NCBI GenBank assembly: GCA_026874595.1
Contig: CM049308.1
Span: 43,283,327 to 43,347,326 of the forward strand
DNA from: Sipunculus nudus
Taxonomy: Eukaryota; Annelida; Sipuncula; Golfingiida; Sipunculidae
Reading direction: 5' to 3'
Length of the DNA: 64,000 bases
Part shown: positions 1 to 13,608 of the stretch, in pieces
How the letters are laid out: every line of letters starts with the position of its first letter
Position numbering within the stretch: the first letter of the stretch is position 1
Position numbers and translations under genes: made by a program
Notes under the pieces: generated by a model
The model's database searches: none
What the model was told of the DNA's origin: nothing
Seen by the model: only the letters and a program-made list of their open reading frames with translations

Positions 1-105
1 ATCACTGTGTCCTTCTGTCTGTCTGCCTGATCATCTTTCTGTGTGTGTGTCAAATTTGTTTTCCAATGATAACTCCAGTTTGGATTGACATATTGATTTC
101 AACCT

Positions 106-165
<60 letters not shown>

Positions 166-700
166 ATAGATGTATAGATATATATGTATGGTCCACTTCC
201 AAAGCAAGAACTCTATTGATGTTTGGATCAAAGGTCAAGGTCACAGGAAAAACTTATTTAAAAATGTGTGGATGAATTTTAAGCCAAACTTTTCATCTCA
301 AACTTCTTCTACATTTTGCTCACCTACCAATAGTGGAAGAAACTTTTTGGATTTTGGGGTCACTAGGTCAGTGGTCAAGGTCACAGGAGCCATCATTCCA
401 CATATTTGTTTCCAAATGATAACTCAAGTTTGGATTAACATATTGGTTTCAAACTTGATTTATATATGGCCCAGCAATAAAGTAAGAATCCTTTTTATTT
501 TGAGGTCATGATGTCAAAGATCAAGGTCACAGGGGTGATCTGTCCACATATTGGTTTCCAGATGACAACACCACTTTGGATTAAAATATTGGTTTCTTAC
601 TTGACTTATATATGGCCCACCACTAAAGAAAGACCCCTATGATTTTGGGATCAAGAGGTCAGAGGTCAAGGATATCTTTAAAAAGATTTTCTGATGATGT
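1..700. repeat. dispersed repeat remnant with GGTCAAGGTCAC units
   Basis: The window opens inside a dispersed repeat. The motif CAAGGTCACAGG recurs near 236, 376 and 520, and a related CAGAGGTCAAGG near 662, so the body is built of degenerate units of about 140 bp. Phrases such as a stretch near 285 about 'AAGCCAAACTTTTCATC' and the CACCTACCAA block recur at 56.5-57.5 kb and 32.4-32.9 kb, tying this to the Helitron-like family described below. Neither end of the element can be seen here. The 113-residue ORF at 170-511 follows the repeat and has no recognisable domain. Confidence 0.75.
107..187. repeat. TA/TAGATA microsatellite
   Basis: Alternating TATATA changes into TAGATA units at the right end. 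It produces the Ile/Tyr-rich minus-strand ORFs, which are not genes. Confidence 0.95.
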
Positions 701-1150
701 TGCTCTGGTGTATGTTTAACAAAGACAGGCAATACAAAGTGACCTTTGCTCAGTGTTTATTTAAAATAAATAGGTTATATCATTTGTTAAGCCTTATCAT
801 ACGTCACTGCTAACCTTGGTGGTAATGTAGGCCCACACAGTATTGTTACTCAATGCAGAGTGATGGCATGCTGGCTTTTTAAAACTTCTATAATAATTAA
901 GTGATTGTGATACCTGCAAATTTCATTAAAACAACCAAGAACAATACAGAATCCACAATATATTCAAGTAAGAGCAACATAAAATACCAGGATGTCCTGT
1001 CAAATAACGTATAGCCCAATAATTACAGCAAAAGATAATAGAGGGTCTTTTTAATATATAAGGTCAGAGAAAAAAGTGTTAAAATCGCTTTATTTCAAAC
1101 TCCTTTGTGGAAGAGGTAATGATATATGATTGATGTTGTGTTCTGTTTAG
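701..1150 (+). other. intron upstream of the first visible PTK7 exon
   Basis: AT-rich intronic sequence with nothing recognisable, ending in a splice acceptor (TTCTGTTTAG at 1141-1150). Confidence 0.7.
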
Positions 1151-1281
1151 GACTGTCCTTTACCCTAACGGAACACTGATAGTGGACCAGGTCAGAGAGA
1201 GGGATGCTGGGGTGTACAGCTGCGTTGGGATCAGCGAGTCAGGACCAGTACAAACATTTGTGTCAGAGCTCATTCTTTCAT
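1151..1281 (+). CDS. PTK7: PTK7 exon (first in window): C-terminal half of Ig3
   Basis: Acceptor TTTAG|G at 1150/1151 and donor T|GTAAGT at 1281/1282. The first base completes a codon from an upstream exon; residues 1-43 follow, then one base of Tyr44 (phase 1). The peptide reads TVLYPNGTLIVDQV and then DAGVYSC, the F- and G-strand signature of an I-set Ig domain with its second cysteine at residue 24. The partner cysteine and tryptophan must lie on an exon outside the window. The phase-1 donor falls at the Ig3/Ig4 boundary. Confidence 0.95.
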
Positions 1282-4200
1282 GTAAGTTTACTTATATATT
1301 GTCTCTAAATGTCAGCAGGCATTCTTAATTATTTAGCTGTTTCCATGATTATCCCTCACATATGTGCACACTTAATTTTTGTGTATTTTACAGACACAAC
1401 ACAAAACCATTCTGTGTGTCCTCAACAAAATGTAACACATAGAGAGAGCTAAGGTATGGCAGAACATAGAGAGCTGGATGTCCAATATATCATGAGAGCC
1501 TGACAGATTGGCTTTCAATGTCTTATGACTTCTCTATTAATAGATACTTTATGCATAGAAAATCTTTGATCCAAAAGGCAGAATAATTACATAAGTTACT
1601 TGCCTTGTGAATTGCCATTGTCTTCATTCGTTGGGAGTGCCACCATCAACAAATTTTCATTAAAATCATTTTAGACACATTTATTGCACATTATATCAAA
1701 GATAGTGCAGTCATCAATATATATACCTGTCTTGGCCTATGTGATGCCCTTGACAGAGTATTCCACACAAAATATGATATGTCATTTTGGTTTCGATATC
1801 AGGTGGCTTTTAGCCTGTTAGCTAGGGCTGGGTATTGGTGAGTCTATTCATGTACAATCTGTATTGTAATACACTCAAAGTGATACCCGATATGTATTGA
1901 CGATACAGAGAGAGGGAGAAAGAGAGAGAATATTATCCTAATTTTAGGCCTAGATGAGCGAGCCACATGTCAGTACCGACATAAGAACTCAGTGTTGCTG
2001 TGTTCGCTTCATCAACTGGTAGGACTTATTTCAAATGGGCCTAATCTTTTGTTTCATAAATGGCCCAATATATGTAGTAATAAGGTTAACACCTGTTCCA
2101 TCTCATTTTTCCTTAGCCTCATATAAACTATTGGTATTGAAATCTTGATCTTGTTTTATAGTCCCTGCCTATCCCATTCCCTGGTAGGCCTATGTTTGCA
2201 TATTATGGGGCAGATTATAGGTATTAATTTATACACCATGTAATACAGATTTTTTGTATGTTTCTGAGAATCTGAATCCTGTAAATCACATTTCCTCTAG
2301 TAAACTAGTACTTAATTTTCCAGAAGGATTTGATAACTTATTTCACCTGTTATGCAACATGTAGTTCAAATTATGCAGGTATAGATGGACCTCGAGAATT
2401 GCTTTGATTACATTTAAACCACCAGAGATACAAATATCGGATTATAAAGTAAAATACTCTTTCTTCCGAGATTATGAATTGCAATAAATATTTAATGGTA
2501 GCAATATATAAGGTGATCACTGATTTCAACAATAATTACAATCATAGGAAAATATGTTATTTTATTTAAGTCTCAAATTACCAACATATATATGTAGAAA
2601 TATATGTGGAAATATAATTGGAGAAATATGAAGTAGATTTTAGTATTATAGTTCAGTATTTTCACTATATATGTCGGCAGCCATTGTGTTTAATCAGTAT
2701 GATGATACAGCTTGCATGTGGCGTATCAATGTGTGTCGATATTCTGGTATATTGATGCAGCCCTAGCCTGTGTCATAGTCACATTTTGGCTGTGATGGCT
2801 TGTTTCCAGTATCATGTTGTTATTTTGGCTGTGATGTCAGATGGCTTGTTTCCAGTATCATGTTGTTATTTGGCTGCTGTGTCAGATGGCTTGTTTCCAG
2901 TATCATGTTGTTATTTTGGCTTCTGAGTCTAATGGCTTGTATCCAGTATCATGTTGTTATTTTGGCTGTGATGTCAGATGGCCCATCATTTTGGCTGTAG
3001 TTTCAGATGGCTTGTTACCTGTGCAGTATGTCATTTTGGCTGCTGTGTCAGATGGCTTGTAGCGATGTCATGTTGTCATTTTGGCTACTGTGTCAGATGA
3101 CTTGTATCCAGTATCATGTTGTCATTTTGGCTGCTGTGTCAGATGGCTTGTATCCAGTATCATGTTGTCATTTTGGCTTCCGTGTCAGATGGCTTGTATC
3201 CAGTGTCATGTTTTCATTTTGGCTGCTGAATCTGATGGCTTGTATCCAGTATCATGTTGTCATTTTGGCTGCTGTGTCAGATGGCTTGTATCCAGTATCA
3301 TGTTTTTAGCTCAGCTGACTATAAGTCATCTGAGCTATAGTCGTGGTCCATTGTCCGTCGTCTGTCCGTCTGTCCGTCCGTCCGTCCGTCCGTCCGTCCG
3401 TAGATGTGGCACGTTTTGAAACCGTAAGACCTAGGAATCCAAAATTCCGCATAATGTTAGATGTCCCCAAGATCTCCTACCAAGCCGAAAACTGGGTCTT
3501 TGCAACTTCGTTCCTTTGAGAAATTAAGGAAAAACCTCAATTTTTTATTAAAAACCTATTTTCACACTTCAGGACTGCCTAATATCAAAACCACTCATCT
3601 GTTTTTCCTCATATTTACCATAAATATTCCTCTATATAGTTCCTATGTACATGCCAGAAATTATGTCTGTATTATTTAATTTAAAAAAGTTATGGGCCCA
3701 AACATAATGCATTTTCTAAAAAATCAGGAAAGATATTTGATCACTTAACACAAAAAATGTTAAAGCTATCGACCTTTTTTCCAGTAATATAACTTTAATT
3801 AATCAAAATTAAATTGTATACCCAAAATTAGACGAAAATCTTTTAAATTTTCTAAAATATTAATAAAAATAAAAAATTGGTACCTTAAATTTTGCCCAAG
3901 TTTGACCATGGCACGTTTTTTTCCTGTAAGTACTATGGATTTAATTTTCACAGCATGTTTTTGTTAGCATTTCAACTGTTAACACCAAAAATTTGAAACC
4001 AGTTGATCAAAAACTGTAGATTTTAATAAGTTTTCAAGCACCATGTAACATATTGTTTACATCAAGCTAGTGCTATGCAGTTTGCAAGAGCTCAGCTCCC
4101 CAGCTTCAGCTCTTAGTTCCCTTAAATTCGGCATACAGTTAGATGTCTCCTAAATCCCCTACCATGCCAAGAATTTGGTCACTAGGACTTAATACCTTCG

Positions 4201-7200
4201 AGATATTAATGAAAAACTTCATTTTTCCATTAAAAACCCATTGTTACACTTCAAGACTGCCTAATATCAAAACCACTGATCTGACTTTAATCATAAATAA
4301 TATACATATTTTTCATTCTCTATGCACATGCCAGAATGATGTAAGTATTGCGTAATTGTTTTAAGATATGGGCCCAAACATAATGCACTTTGTAAAAAAT
4401 CAAGAAATATATTTACTCCCTTAACAAGGGCATTGCTGAAGCTAGAGATTTTTTTGTCAGGGATGTTACATTATTTAATCAAGATTCAATTGAATACCCA
4501 AAATTAGTTCTGAATTTTTCAAATTTTATAAGTTATTAGTATAAATATAAAATTAGTACCTTAAATTTTGCCCAACTGTGACCATGGCACGTTTGTGTCC
4601 TGTGAGCACTGTTGATATAATTTTCATATCATGCACACATTAGGATTTCAGCTTTTTAGTTTAGAAAGCTGAAAGAAATTGGCCAAAAATTGTAGCTTTT
4701 ATTAATGTTTTTTATGAGACCCTGTCAGACTTTGGCTCTCTCCAGCCCCTCTTGAGTCACCTGTATGTTGACCTTGTTGACATCAAATTATGCACGCTTG
4801 AGGCGAGGCATACAGGAATCCAGGCAGCTTATGGCCAGCCACAGTTGATCCAGGTGTCCAACCCAACTCATCTAGTAGTTTTAACCAACAACATAACAAT
4901 AAACAATAGATTAATAAATTTTTATTGGTTTTTAATAACAAATTAAAGAAAAATAGAAAAGGAATTTGTTAGTTAATAATAACAGGAAATTAACTTGCAG
5001 TTACTGATGATATAAGAATCTTGTATCAATGGGTAGAATGTCACATATTCCAAATAACACCATGCAGTCACCTATGGCATTTTTCAGTTCAATTTTAATG
5101 ATAAAGAAGTAAATCATATTATTCATTACTAATCATTAGGGATCATATGAAGGAAATTAATGATAATATTTTTTTATCATATATAACAGCTGAGCGTCGT
5201 GACCCATAGGTCCCTTGTTATTTTGGCTGCTGTGTCAGATGGCTTGTATCCAGTATCAACTATCATGTTTTCATTTTGGCTGCTGTGTCAGATGGCTTGT
5301 ATCCAGTATCATGTTGTCATTTTGATTGTGGTGTCATATGGCTTGAAACCTGTGGCAGTATGTCATCTTTGGGTGCTGTGTCAGATGGCTTGTAACAGGT
5401 GTCATCTTGTCATTTTTGCTAGGTTTTCAGATGTCTTGTCTACATTATGGTAATGTGCTTACCAAGGTATCAGACAGTCTGTGATCCTCTTTGTATACAA
5501 AGCTCGCCAGTTTGTCCATTCTGTGACTTGTACAGGGATGTGGAGGTGACATTGCCTTGTATCCTCTACCATTTCCCATTCTGGTAGTCCTTGTTCTGGT
5601 AGTCAGTGTTAGTGACTGAGCTGTGGATGAAGGGAAGGAGAAGCTGAGTTATGGAAGGTATGACAGGCAGCAACAATACTCTGCCCTGATGACTCACCAG
5701 TCTACGCAACAGTGGTTTAGGGTGGCCATAATTGAATTGTATTGAACAGCATCCATTGCTACTTTATTCCAGCCTATTCTATCTCTTGCATGCATCAGCA
5801 TGGTTTATTGCATTTGCATTTTCACCAGAGGGCGGCATCTTTGACTGCAATGGAATCATTGTGGTGGGATAATAGAGTAATTTGACTGGGACTCTTTTCT
5901 TCTCAGGAGGGGGGCAGCTTCACATGGTTAGAGTTACCCCATGACCAGCATCAAAGACTCTGGGTCCTGTCTGAGTCATGTCTTCATTTGTTTTGCTGGA
6001 ACCAAAGCAACACACATCTAGTCCCAATGGCCAGACCCGCTTATCTGCTTGTCAAAGGCAGTGTAGCAGAAAAACGATAATGCTTACTATGTAACTTTCT
6101 CTACTCAAATTTGACATTATAGGTTCTTGAATAAATGAAATTTTTCCTGTTGTTAAATTGCATGATATACATGTGGGGATATGTGATGTAATGACAGCAC
6201 TGCTGGCATGTCTTGTCAGAGAATAAATAAATCAATAACCAATTAATTGTTTCTCAGTATGAATGATTTATAATGTTAGACTGTAATAAGAGAAAGTGAA
6301 AATACACTGAGAGGTTAATACCTGCACGAGATACTATGGTTGGCTTCATATTCACATGGCGTTAGATTTCACAATAATTGTGACAGGGTTAAAACTGCCA
6401 ATAAAGAAGTATCTGTGAAGAAAACTACCCGTCACAAAGCTGAGCATTAATTTACACAATGACTGTGTTTGTCGCCTCACCTGTCATGACAGGTGAGTGT
6501 TTTTATTATAAAACATTGTCCGCTCATCAGTAACCTACTCTGTGCGTGCAGTTTGGACCAAACCACAAATGTGTGGATTAATTACCCTTTATAATGTTAG
6601 ATGTATGGAAATTAATGTTTGGAACAAGAGATACATATGTATATACTATTTATAAAGAGAAATTATATGAACAGATGCCAGAACATTAATCTTTTAAGGA
6701 GGGATACAAATGAACAGATTCATGGAAATCAAGTTTATAAAGAGAAATTATATGAACAGACTTGGGAACATAAATCTTTTAATGAGAGATACAAATGAAC
6801 AGATTCATGGAAATCAAATTTATAAAGAGAAATTATATGAACAGACTTGAGAACATAAATCTTTTAATAAGAGATACGGACAAACAGATTAATGGAAATC
6901 AGGTTTATAAGAGAAATTATATGAACAGATCCTGGAACATAAATCTTTGAATGAGAGATATGAACGAACAGATTAATGGAAAAACAGTTTATAAGAGAAA
7001 TTATATGAAACAAACAAATATATGTTAAGGATTCATGGACATTAAGGCTGTATTTAGAGGTTGGCTAGAATTCTAAGTGTAGTTGAAGAGCTTCCTGATG
7101 CCTCTGGGAACATGAAGGTGTGGGGACTGTTTTGACAGCGGGGAACTGATTTTGACCGTGTTTGCCTTTAATTATCTGGCATTTAGAATTGACACCTGCA

Positions 7201-10200
7201 CACTGCTAGATGTGGAGTGCTTCTTGTCTGCTTATCACACTGAGTGCTTCTCTTTTAGGGACTGTATGATTCATGATTCAGCTTTGTTTGTCCATGAACC
7301 ATTAGTTGTTGACCGGATGAAATGGATCCATGTCACACCAGTGCTCAGGCCGCCTGATGAGCCACAAGTTTGTAATAACAAATGATACATGTCATGATTC
7401 CATCCAGGTTAATGCTTGTTCAGGTGATGCAGTTGCAACATGGCATTATAGTTTATAAGCCTTTTTATATACATAAAAAAAACACAAAAATAGTAAAAAA
7501 GTACATAGTGTGTAAATATTATCTTCCTTAATTAATGGTCTTTTCCAGATAATTTGGGAAAGCAAAGAGAGAATTACATTGAAACATGTCATCTGAAGAT
7601 TTTGCCATTATTGGTAACAAAAATAACACACACATCTGTGATTAAACAGGTCTCGGGTTATGCTGTATGGCATATAAACTGGCAGATCTTTATGCTAAAC
7701 GTTGTCTTACAGTCATTTCAAAGAAACCAGGACATGCATGAGAAATATTAAACTGACAGTCTGTCTGGCCGTGTGGCAGAATAAAAGCAGTATAAGCCAG
7801 AAGGTGGTCTGCTGCATTTATTCATGTTCTCAGGTCCACCAGTGTGAGAAATCTATTGACTAATGCAGGATTCACACCAGAGTAAAGCCGTGACACAGAT
7901 CAGATGGGACCCCTCTTATTATCTCCTGATAAAGCAGTCATTAGGATTTAAATGCATGGCATTTTTGTCCGGCTCCAGTGGTTGTATTGGCTCCTGACCT
8001 ACATAGCTTGTCGTGGTTGACTGGCTACAATTGTATGTACTTTCATTAATTTTTTACCAATGCTGATCATGTGGAAATATGTGGCGCCACCTGCATAGAA
8101 AACTTTTTACAAAGCTTATTCAGGGCACTCAACTACACAGTGAAAGTATTCAAGGGGTTGTTAGGGGTGTACATGTAAAAAAAAAAATAATTTGAAAAAT
8201 TATCTGGAATTTTTTTTTTACTTTTTTCAGCCATTCAAGAATCTGATAATACCTAGTTTATATACGAGCTGAAAAAGTGTACCAGTAAAAAGGAAATTGT
8301 GGGTGAGCATGGCTCTCTGATACCTTGTGGAACACAGCACCCTGGTTACTCTCATGTTTTGTAGAAGACAGGTTTCATTTCATTACAGCTATCTCTGGTA
8401 ATCATTTTACAGATTGATCTAGTTATTTACAGGAAATATTGGAGGACACTGGTATTCCTGGAGACATGATCATCACCTCCAGTGCAGTTATTTTGACCTG
8501 CAAAACCATGACACATCTTGCAGACATCCAGGTCTGCAGAATATTGTAAACCTAACTGGCTGAGGTGTGTCTGGATTACTGATGGTGACCCTTGGGAAGG
8601 TTTTATACAGTCAACACTTTGGTCTGTCAGGCTTGAGGTGACCAGTACAATTTGTTCAGTCTTCTGGTTACAGTAGAGAATTTAACAGAATAAACATGAT
8701 TTCAGGCAGTTCAATCAATGTTCTTCCAAACCACTGAAATATTGGACATCAGCAAATATGTGGTCTATATTCTGCAGAACAGTAATCAGTGAAATTACAG
8801 CTTATGTAGCAATTAAGGGAGCTAGTACACATAGTTACTACTGGACAATTGGATGCCATCATGCCTGCTGATCAGTTTTATGTTTCTAGTTTAAAAAATT
8901 AAACTGCTTGTCATTGGATTGAGACACTTTACATAGATTTTAAGGGAGTATTTTGAAATGTGAACTTACTTCTGATTAATTAGACTGAATTGTTTGTGAC
9001 ACATTGAAAACAGTAACATTTGAGTTCCACAACCTGATAACACAGTATGCGCTCTCTCTTTGTAAAACAGGTCTGACAGTTAAACAACCTGTAATTTGAT
9101 GACAGGACTTTGCTACAGGACAGCAGATAGACTGGTACCTCCTGTATTTTTATTCTGCTATTGCAGGGACCTATCCCTCATCTAATTGTCACATGTCTTT
9201 TAACGGCTTTACTGGGCTGACTGACAGATCCTCTGCAAGATTTGCACAAGTCTTCATCAGGTTCTTGTTTTGATGGCACTGCTTTTTTGTGCTGTTTGCA
9301 CATTATTAAGTTAACTGATCCTGAGTTCTTGACCATATGCATGTTTTGTCTGCTCATGGGAAGCCTTTTCTAACAGTTTATATTTGATAGATTTACCTAA
9401 AATCTTATTCAAACAGCTATTGTTGTGAAAAGCCAGCAACATTGAGCTTTGATGGCACAACCTCCATGTTTTTCAGTTTAAACAACTGTTGGCTACACGT
9501 GTGTTGTATTCCCAGCACATGGTATGTCTGTTATTTTATCTGCGGTTTGTCTATTAACTGCAGCTTTTCTCTGCAACATCAGGACAGAGCTTGTATGTAT
9601 GTGACTCTCTACCCAAGTGTGACTTATGTGGTGTTTGTGTGCACCTTTTTCATCTGTTTTAGAACATACTGCTTTAATCCAAGTATAAAAAGCTATTCTT
9701 CATCCCGGAATGCAAATGTATTCCTGTCATCATACAAAACACCACCAGTCCTTGCCAATGGAGTCATACAGTTCTAGCAGACTCTGTAAACTGAAAGATT
9801 TAGAAGTTGTATGTAGATCAGATAAATTAATCATCATTGTATTATTGCATATTGGAATAACAGTGGACCTGCTTATATGTGTAGCCTGAGTTTGGAGGAT
9901 GGCTCTGTGACTGTTTATTTTTGTAGGTTTGTGTGAGCTCCACCATGTTGTTTTCTGGCAATCTCTTTGCTCACTCACTAAGCCTATTTCCTGACATTAT
10001 CAGGCCTTAATTAATGACATGTTGAAAGCCACCTCCTTTCTATGGCTCTTGTTATGAAACAAAGCTTAGCCAAGTACTTTGACAAGTTGATTGCTTGGTT
10101 TCATCTCAAGTTTTGTAGTGTGGCAGACTTTTGATATGGAGCAATGTGGAGAGTGGTTGGGACACAAAGGGAAACATTTTGGACTGTTGACATGTGTGTG

Positions 10201-13200
10201 TTGACATCAAACAAGGCTTGTCTTTTTGTTGAAGGTAGTCATCTATAAGTGCATTATATTCAAGAAAATATAGTAGAAGTGATTTATAAACAATAGATAT
10301 TTATCTCTGCCCCGGGTTTTTTATATCCTAACAAATCCTATATTAAAATGATTCAAGGACTTAACATACATTCACATTACTTGGTTTTTCTTCATAATAA
10401 CTTTATTCAAATCACTTCTCTTACAAAAAGCAGATATTTTTTAAGGTGAGTTAACAAGATTGATCAGAAGGGAACACACTAGCCATATAATGCTGTACAG
10501 CACCCTACTGAGCCAGCAACCACTGTTACTAATAAAAAAAAACAACAAAGGCTTGAGATAGGCCTTCTTCTGAGTAACATGATCACAAATAAGGCAAGAC
10601 GGCCAATTGATAATTTCTTTTAGAATCCTTAGTTACAATTTAAACTACTAAGATTTTTCATTTGTATGTGGAAAAAACTGCTACCATACAAAATCACTGT
10701 TTCCAGGTGTCGTAAGTGTCATGTGACTGCAACAATTTTCGGCATCATCCTGAATGTCAGCATTATCAATTAACATTTCCTGACATGATACCACCATGAC
10801 CTGTTATAGCTTTTGAAATGTCATAATCATGTATGCCCTTTATAAATCATATGCAGTGGCTGATTGTCACAGTTTATTTTATTAACACCTATTGGAGAGA
10901 GAGATTAACTTGTGAGCAAGTGTACAGCCTGTGTGTCAGGAACAGTGGGGTGGTATATAGCCTGATGTGTCAAGGACAGTTGGGTGGTATACAGGCTTAT
11001 GTGGCAGGGACAGTGGGGTGGTACACTGCCTGATGTGTCATGAAGAGTGGGGTGGTAAAAAGCCTGATGTTTCAGGGTCAGATGGGTTGTGTACAGCATA
11101 TTGTGTCAGGAACAGTGGGGTGGTGTACAGCCTGATGTGTCAGGGACAGTGGGGTGGTAAACAGCCTGATGTTTCAGGGACAGTGGGGTGGTGAACAGCC
11201 TGATGTTTCAGGGACAGTGGGGTGGTGAATAGCCTGATGTTTCAGGGTCAGTGGGGTGGTATACAGACTGATTTGGCAGGGACACTGGGGTGGTGTACAA
11301 CCTGATGTGGCAGGGACAGTGGGGTGGTGTACAGCCTGATGTGTCAGGGACAGTGGGGTGGCGTATAGCCTGTTAGGGACATTGGGGTGGCGTATAAGCC
11401 TGATGTGTCAGGGACAGTGGGGTCGTGTACAGCCTGATGTGTCAGGGACAGTGGGGTGGTGTATAAGCCTGATGTGGCAGGGACAGTGGGGTGGTTTACA
11501 GCCTGATGTGTCAGGGACAGTGGGGTGGCATACAGCCTGATGTTGCAGGGACAGTGGGGTGTTGCACAGCCTGATGTGTCAGGGACACTGGGATGGTTTA
11601 CAGTCTGATGTTAGAGGGAGGTTGTCCACAGTTTAACAGTCTATGTGCATTAGGAGATTTTCCTTGCTTTTAAAATAATGGACACATGAACACAAAAGGG
11701 GAGCCTGATCCAGTGAAGACCAGTGGGATCTGACTGGAGCTTAGCTCCACATCCTGTACAGATGCCTATGTCTGGCTGGTACATTAAAACTCTTGAAACA
11801 CAGTGGGAGCCCAACACTAGTCATGTGTACCCTCTCAGGCCAGATTATATCTGATGCTTCATCGTCCGGGGAAATGTTCTAGGAAAATTACATGCAGTTC
11901 AGTGCAACTGTGGAGGAGATCACCCAAATATCAGTTAACCATCAGTTTCTTTTAACTCGCAGTCCTGGTGTATATATTTTAATTGACACATATATGTTTA
12001 TCATTTTCATTCATATAGAGTAGGATGTATATGTGAAAAGAAGAAAGAATTTTGAAAAGTCCAAAGTTTTCCTTAAACAAATACACTCTATTTTGTCATG
12101 GGACAATCTGAAGTTCTGAGAAGTTTTTAGAACCTTCCATTTTCTCAATTTTTCCATGTTTTGAAAACAAAAAATTCAAAATGCTTAGAAATTGTCTGGC
12201 CTGACCACTATAGTCAGCGCTAGTTACTTTAGCCTCAAACGTCTTAATGATAAATTCTCCCACTCCATATTTACACTAACTTAAACAATTTATTCCTGAA
12301 ATCTTTATCTTAACTTGCCTTAACCTTCTGTTTACCCACATCTCCACACACCAGCTAACAAACAGAGAGACAAATTTACAGACAGAAGGAGAGACCAGGA
12401 TGAAAACTGACCACTCATCCACAGAATACAGTTTGTAACTATTAGACAATATACTTGCTGTCTCTTATTTAAAGGTGCAGAATTCTGCATCTGTATTTTA
12501 ATATTTCGACCAAAGTTTTACTTCACAGGAAATTCTTCCTACTTCACTTCAGGTCCATTATGCTGAATATCAGTGCATAAATTAATGTCAAACAGAAACA
12601 TTTATGCTTTTTATTGTGTCCCTTTGTTGCTTGGACCTTGATTTAGTTGTCTGCAAGCAAGTTGCATGGGTATCATGCCAGTTTGCCGATTCCCATTTTG
12701 CAGAATCCCAGAATACCGAGTCCAGTTTGCCGAATCCCAGAATGCCGAATCTGAACTTTTTTTATATGAAATCGTCCGTTAATTTGATATATATTCATGT
12801 TTTTGGAGTGTCGGAGTATTCAGGGAATGAACACGACAAAAACAGTATTAAAAGGCATTGACTGAATACTAATTTCAGCATGTACAAACAAGAAACCCTC
12901 ACCCAAATTACCGCGTCTTAACAGCTACCAGTCGGCAACCTGCTGGCAACGAGTCACACATGATTTGTTATAGCCGACACTTTGAGGTCCCTGCAAACAA
13001 GCGACGGTTCATGATCTTCTCCTGGTGCTGCTGATGTAATCTCATTGCTTTTTATAATAATGATAGTTTAAGTTATGCATATTGTTTTTTGTATGAGGTT
13101 ACTATTGTTGTTTATAGTAATAACTAAAAAGACACACTTAGAACAGACAGGTCCTTTGCTCGATCCTGACTTAATCTCGTTGTTTGTTAGTAAAGATCGT

Positions 13201-13577
13201 TTTATATTCTGCTTATTGTTTTTTATTGGGTTAGTATTGTTGTTGTTCGTAATAACTAGCCCGATTCACTTAAACTTAACCCAACATACAAGTGGAAACG
13301 TGACAACACAATATATTCACACTTCTTACGTATGAAATAAATTACTTACCCATGCGAAACCACTCATCCAACGCGGACACCAAACTGTTCCTGAATAAAC
13401 AGTCTCATGGCGTATGTAAATTTATTGTATCAACATTATGCATATTATGTATCTTTTTCCCCGTTTTATTCTCAGATTATACTGTGTGTTTCTTTTTTGC
13501 ATTTTCTTTCTTTATGTATATCACTCTTAATTGCCTCCCCCTCTCTCTCTTTCTCTCTCTATCTTACCATTTTCACT

Positions 13578-13608
<31 letters not shown>

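Noticed and set aside
2800..3419. Overlapping Cys/Trp-rich ORFs
   Set aside because: Produced by the 46-bp minisatellite.
9442..9777. 111-residue Cys/Phe-rich ORF in intron 1
   Set aside because: No domain, no signal-anchor logic and no codon-like pattern; consistent with chance in AT-rich DNA.
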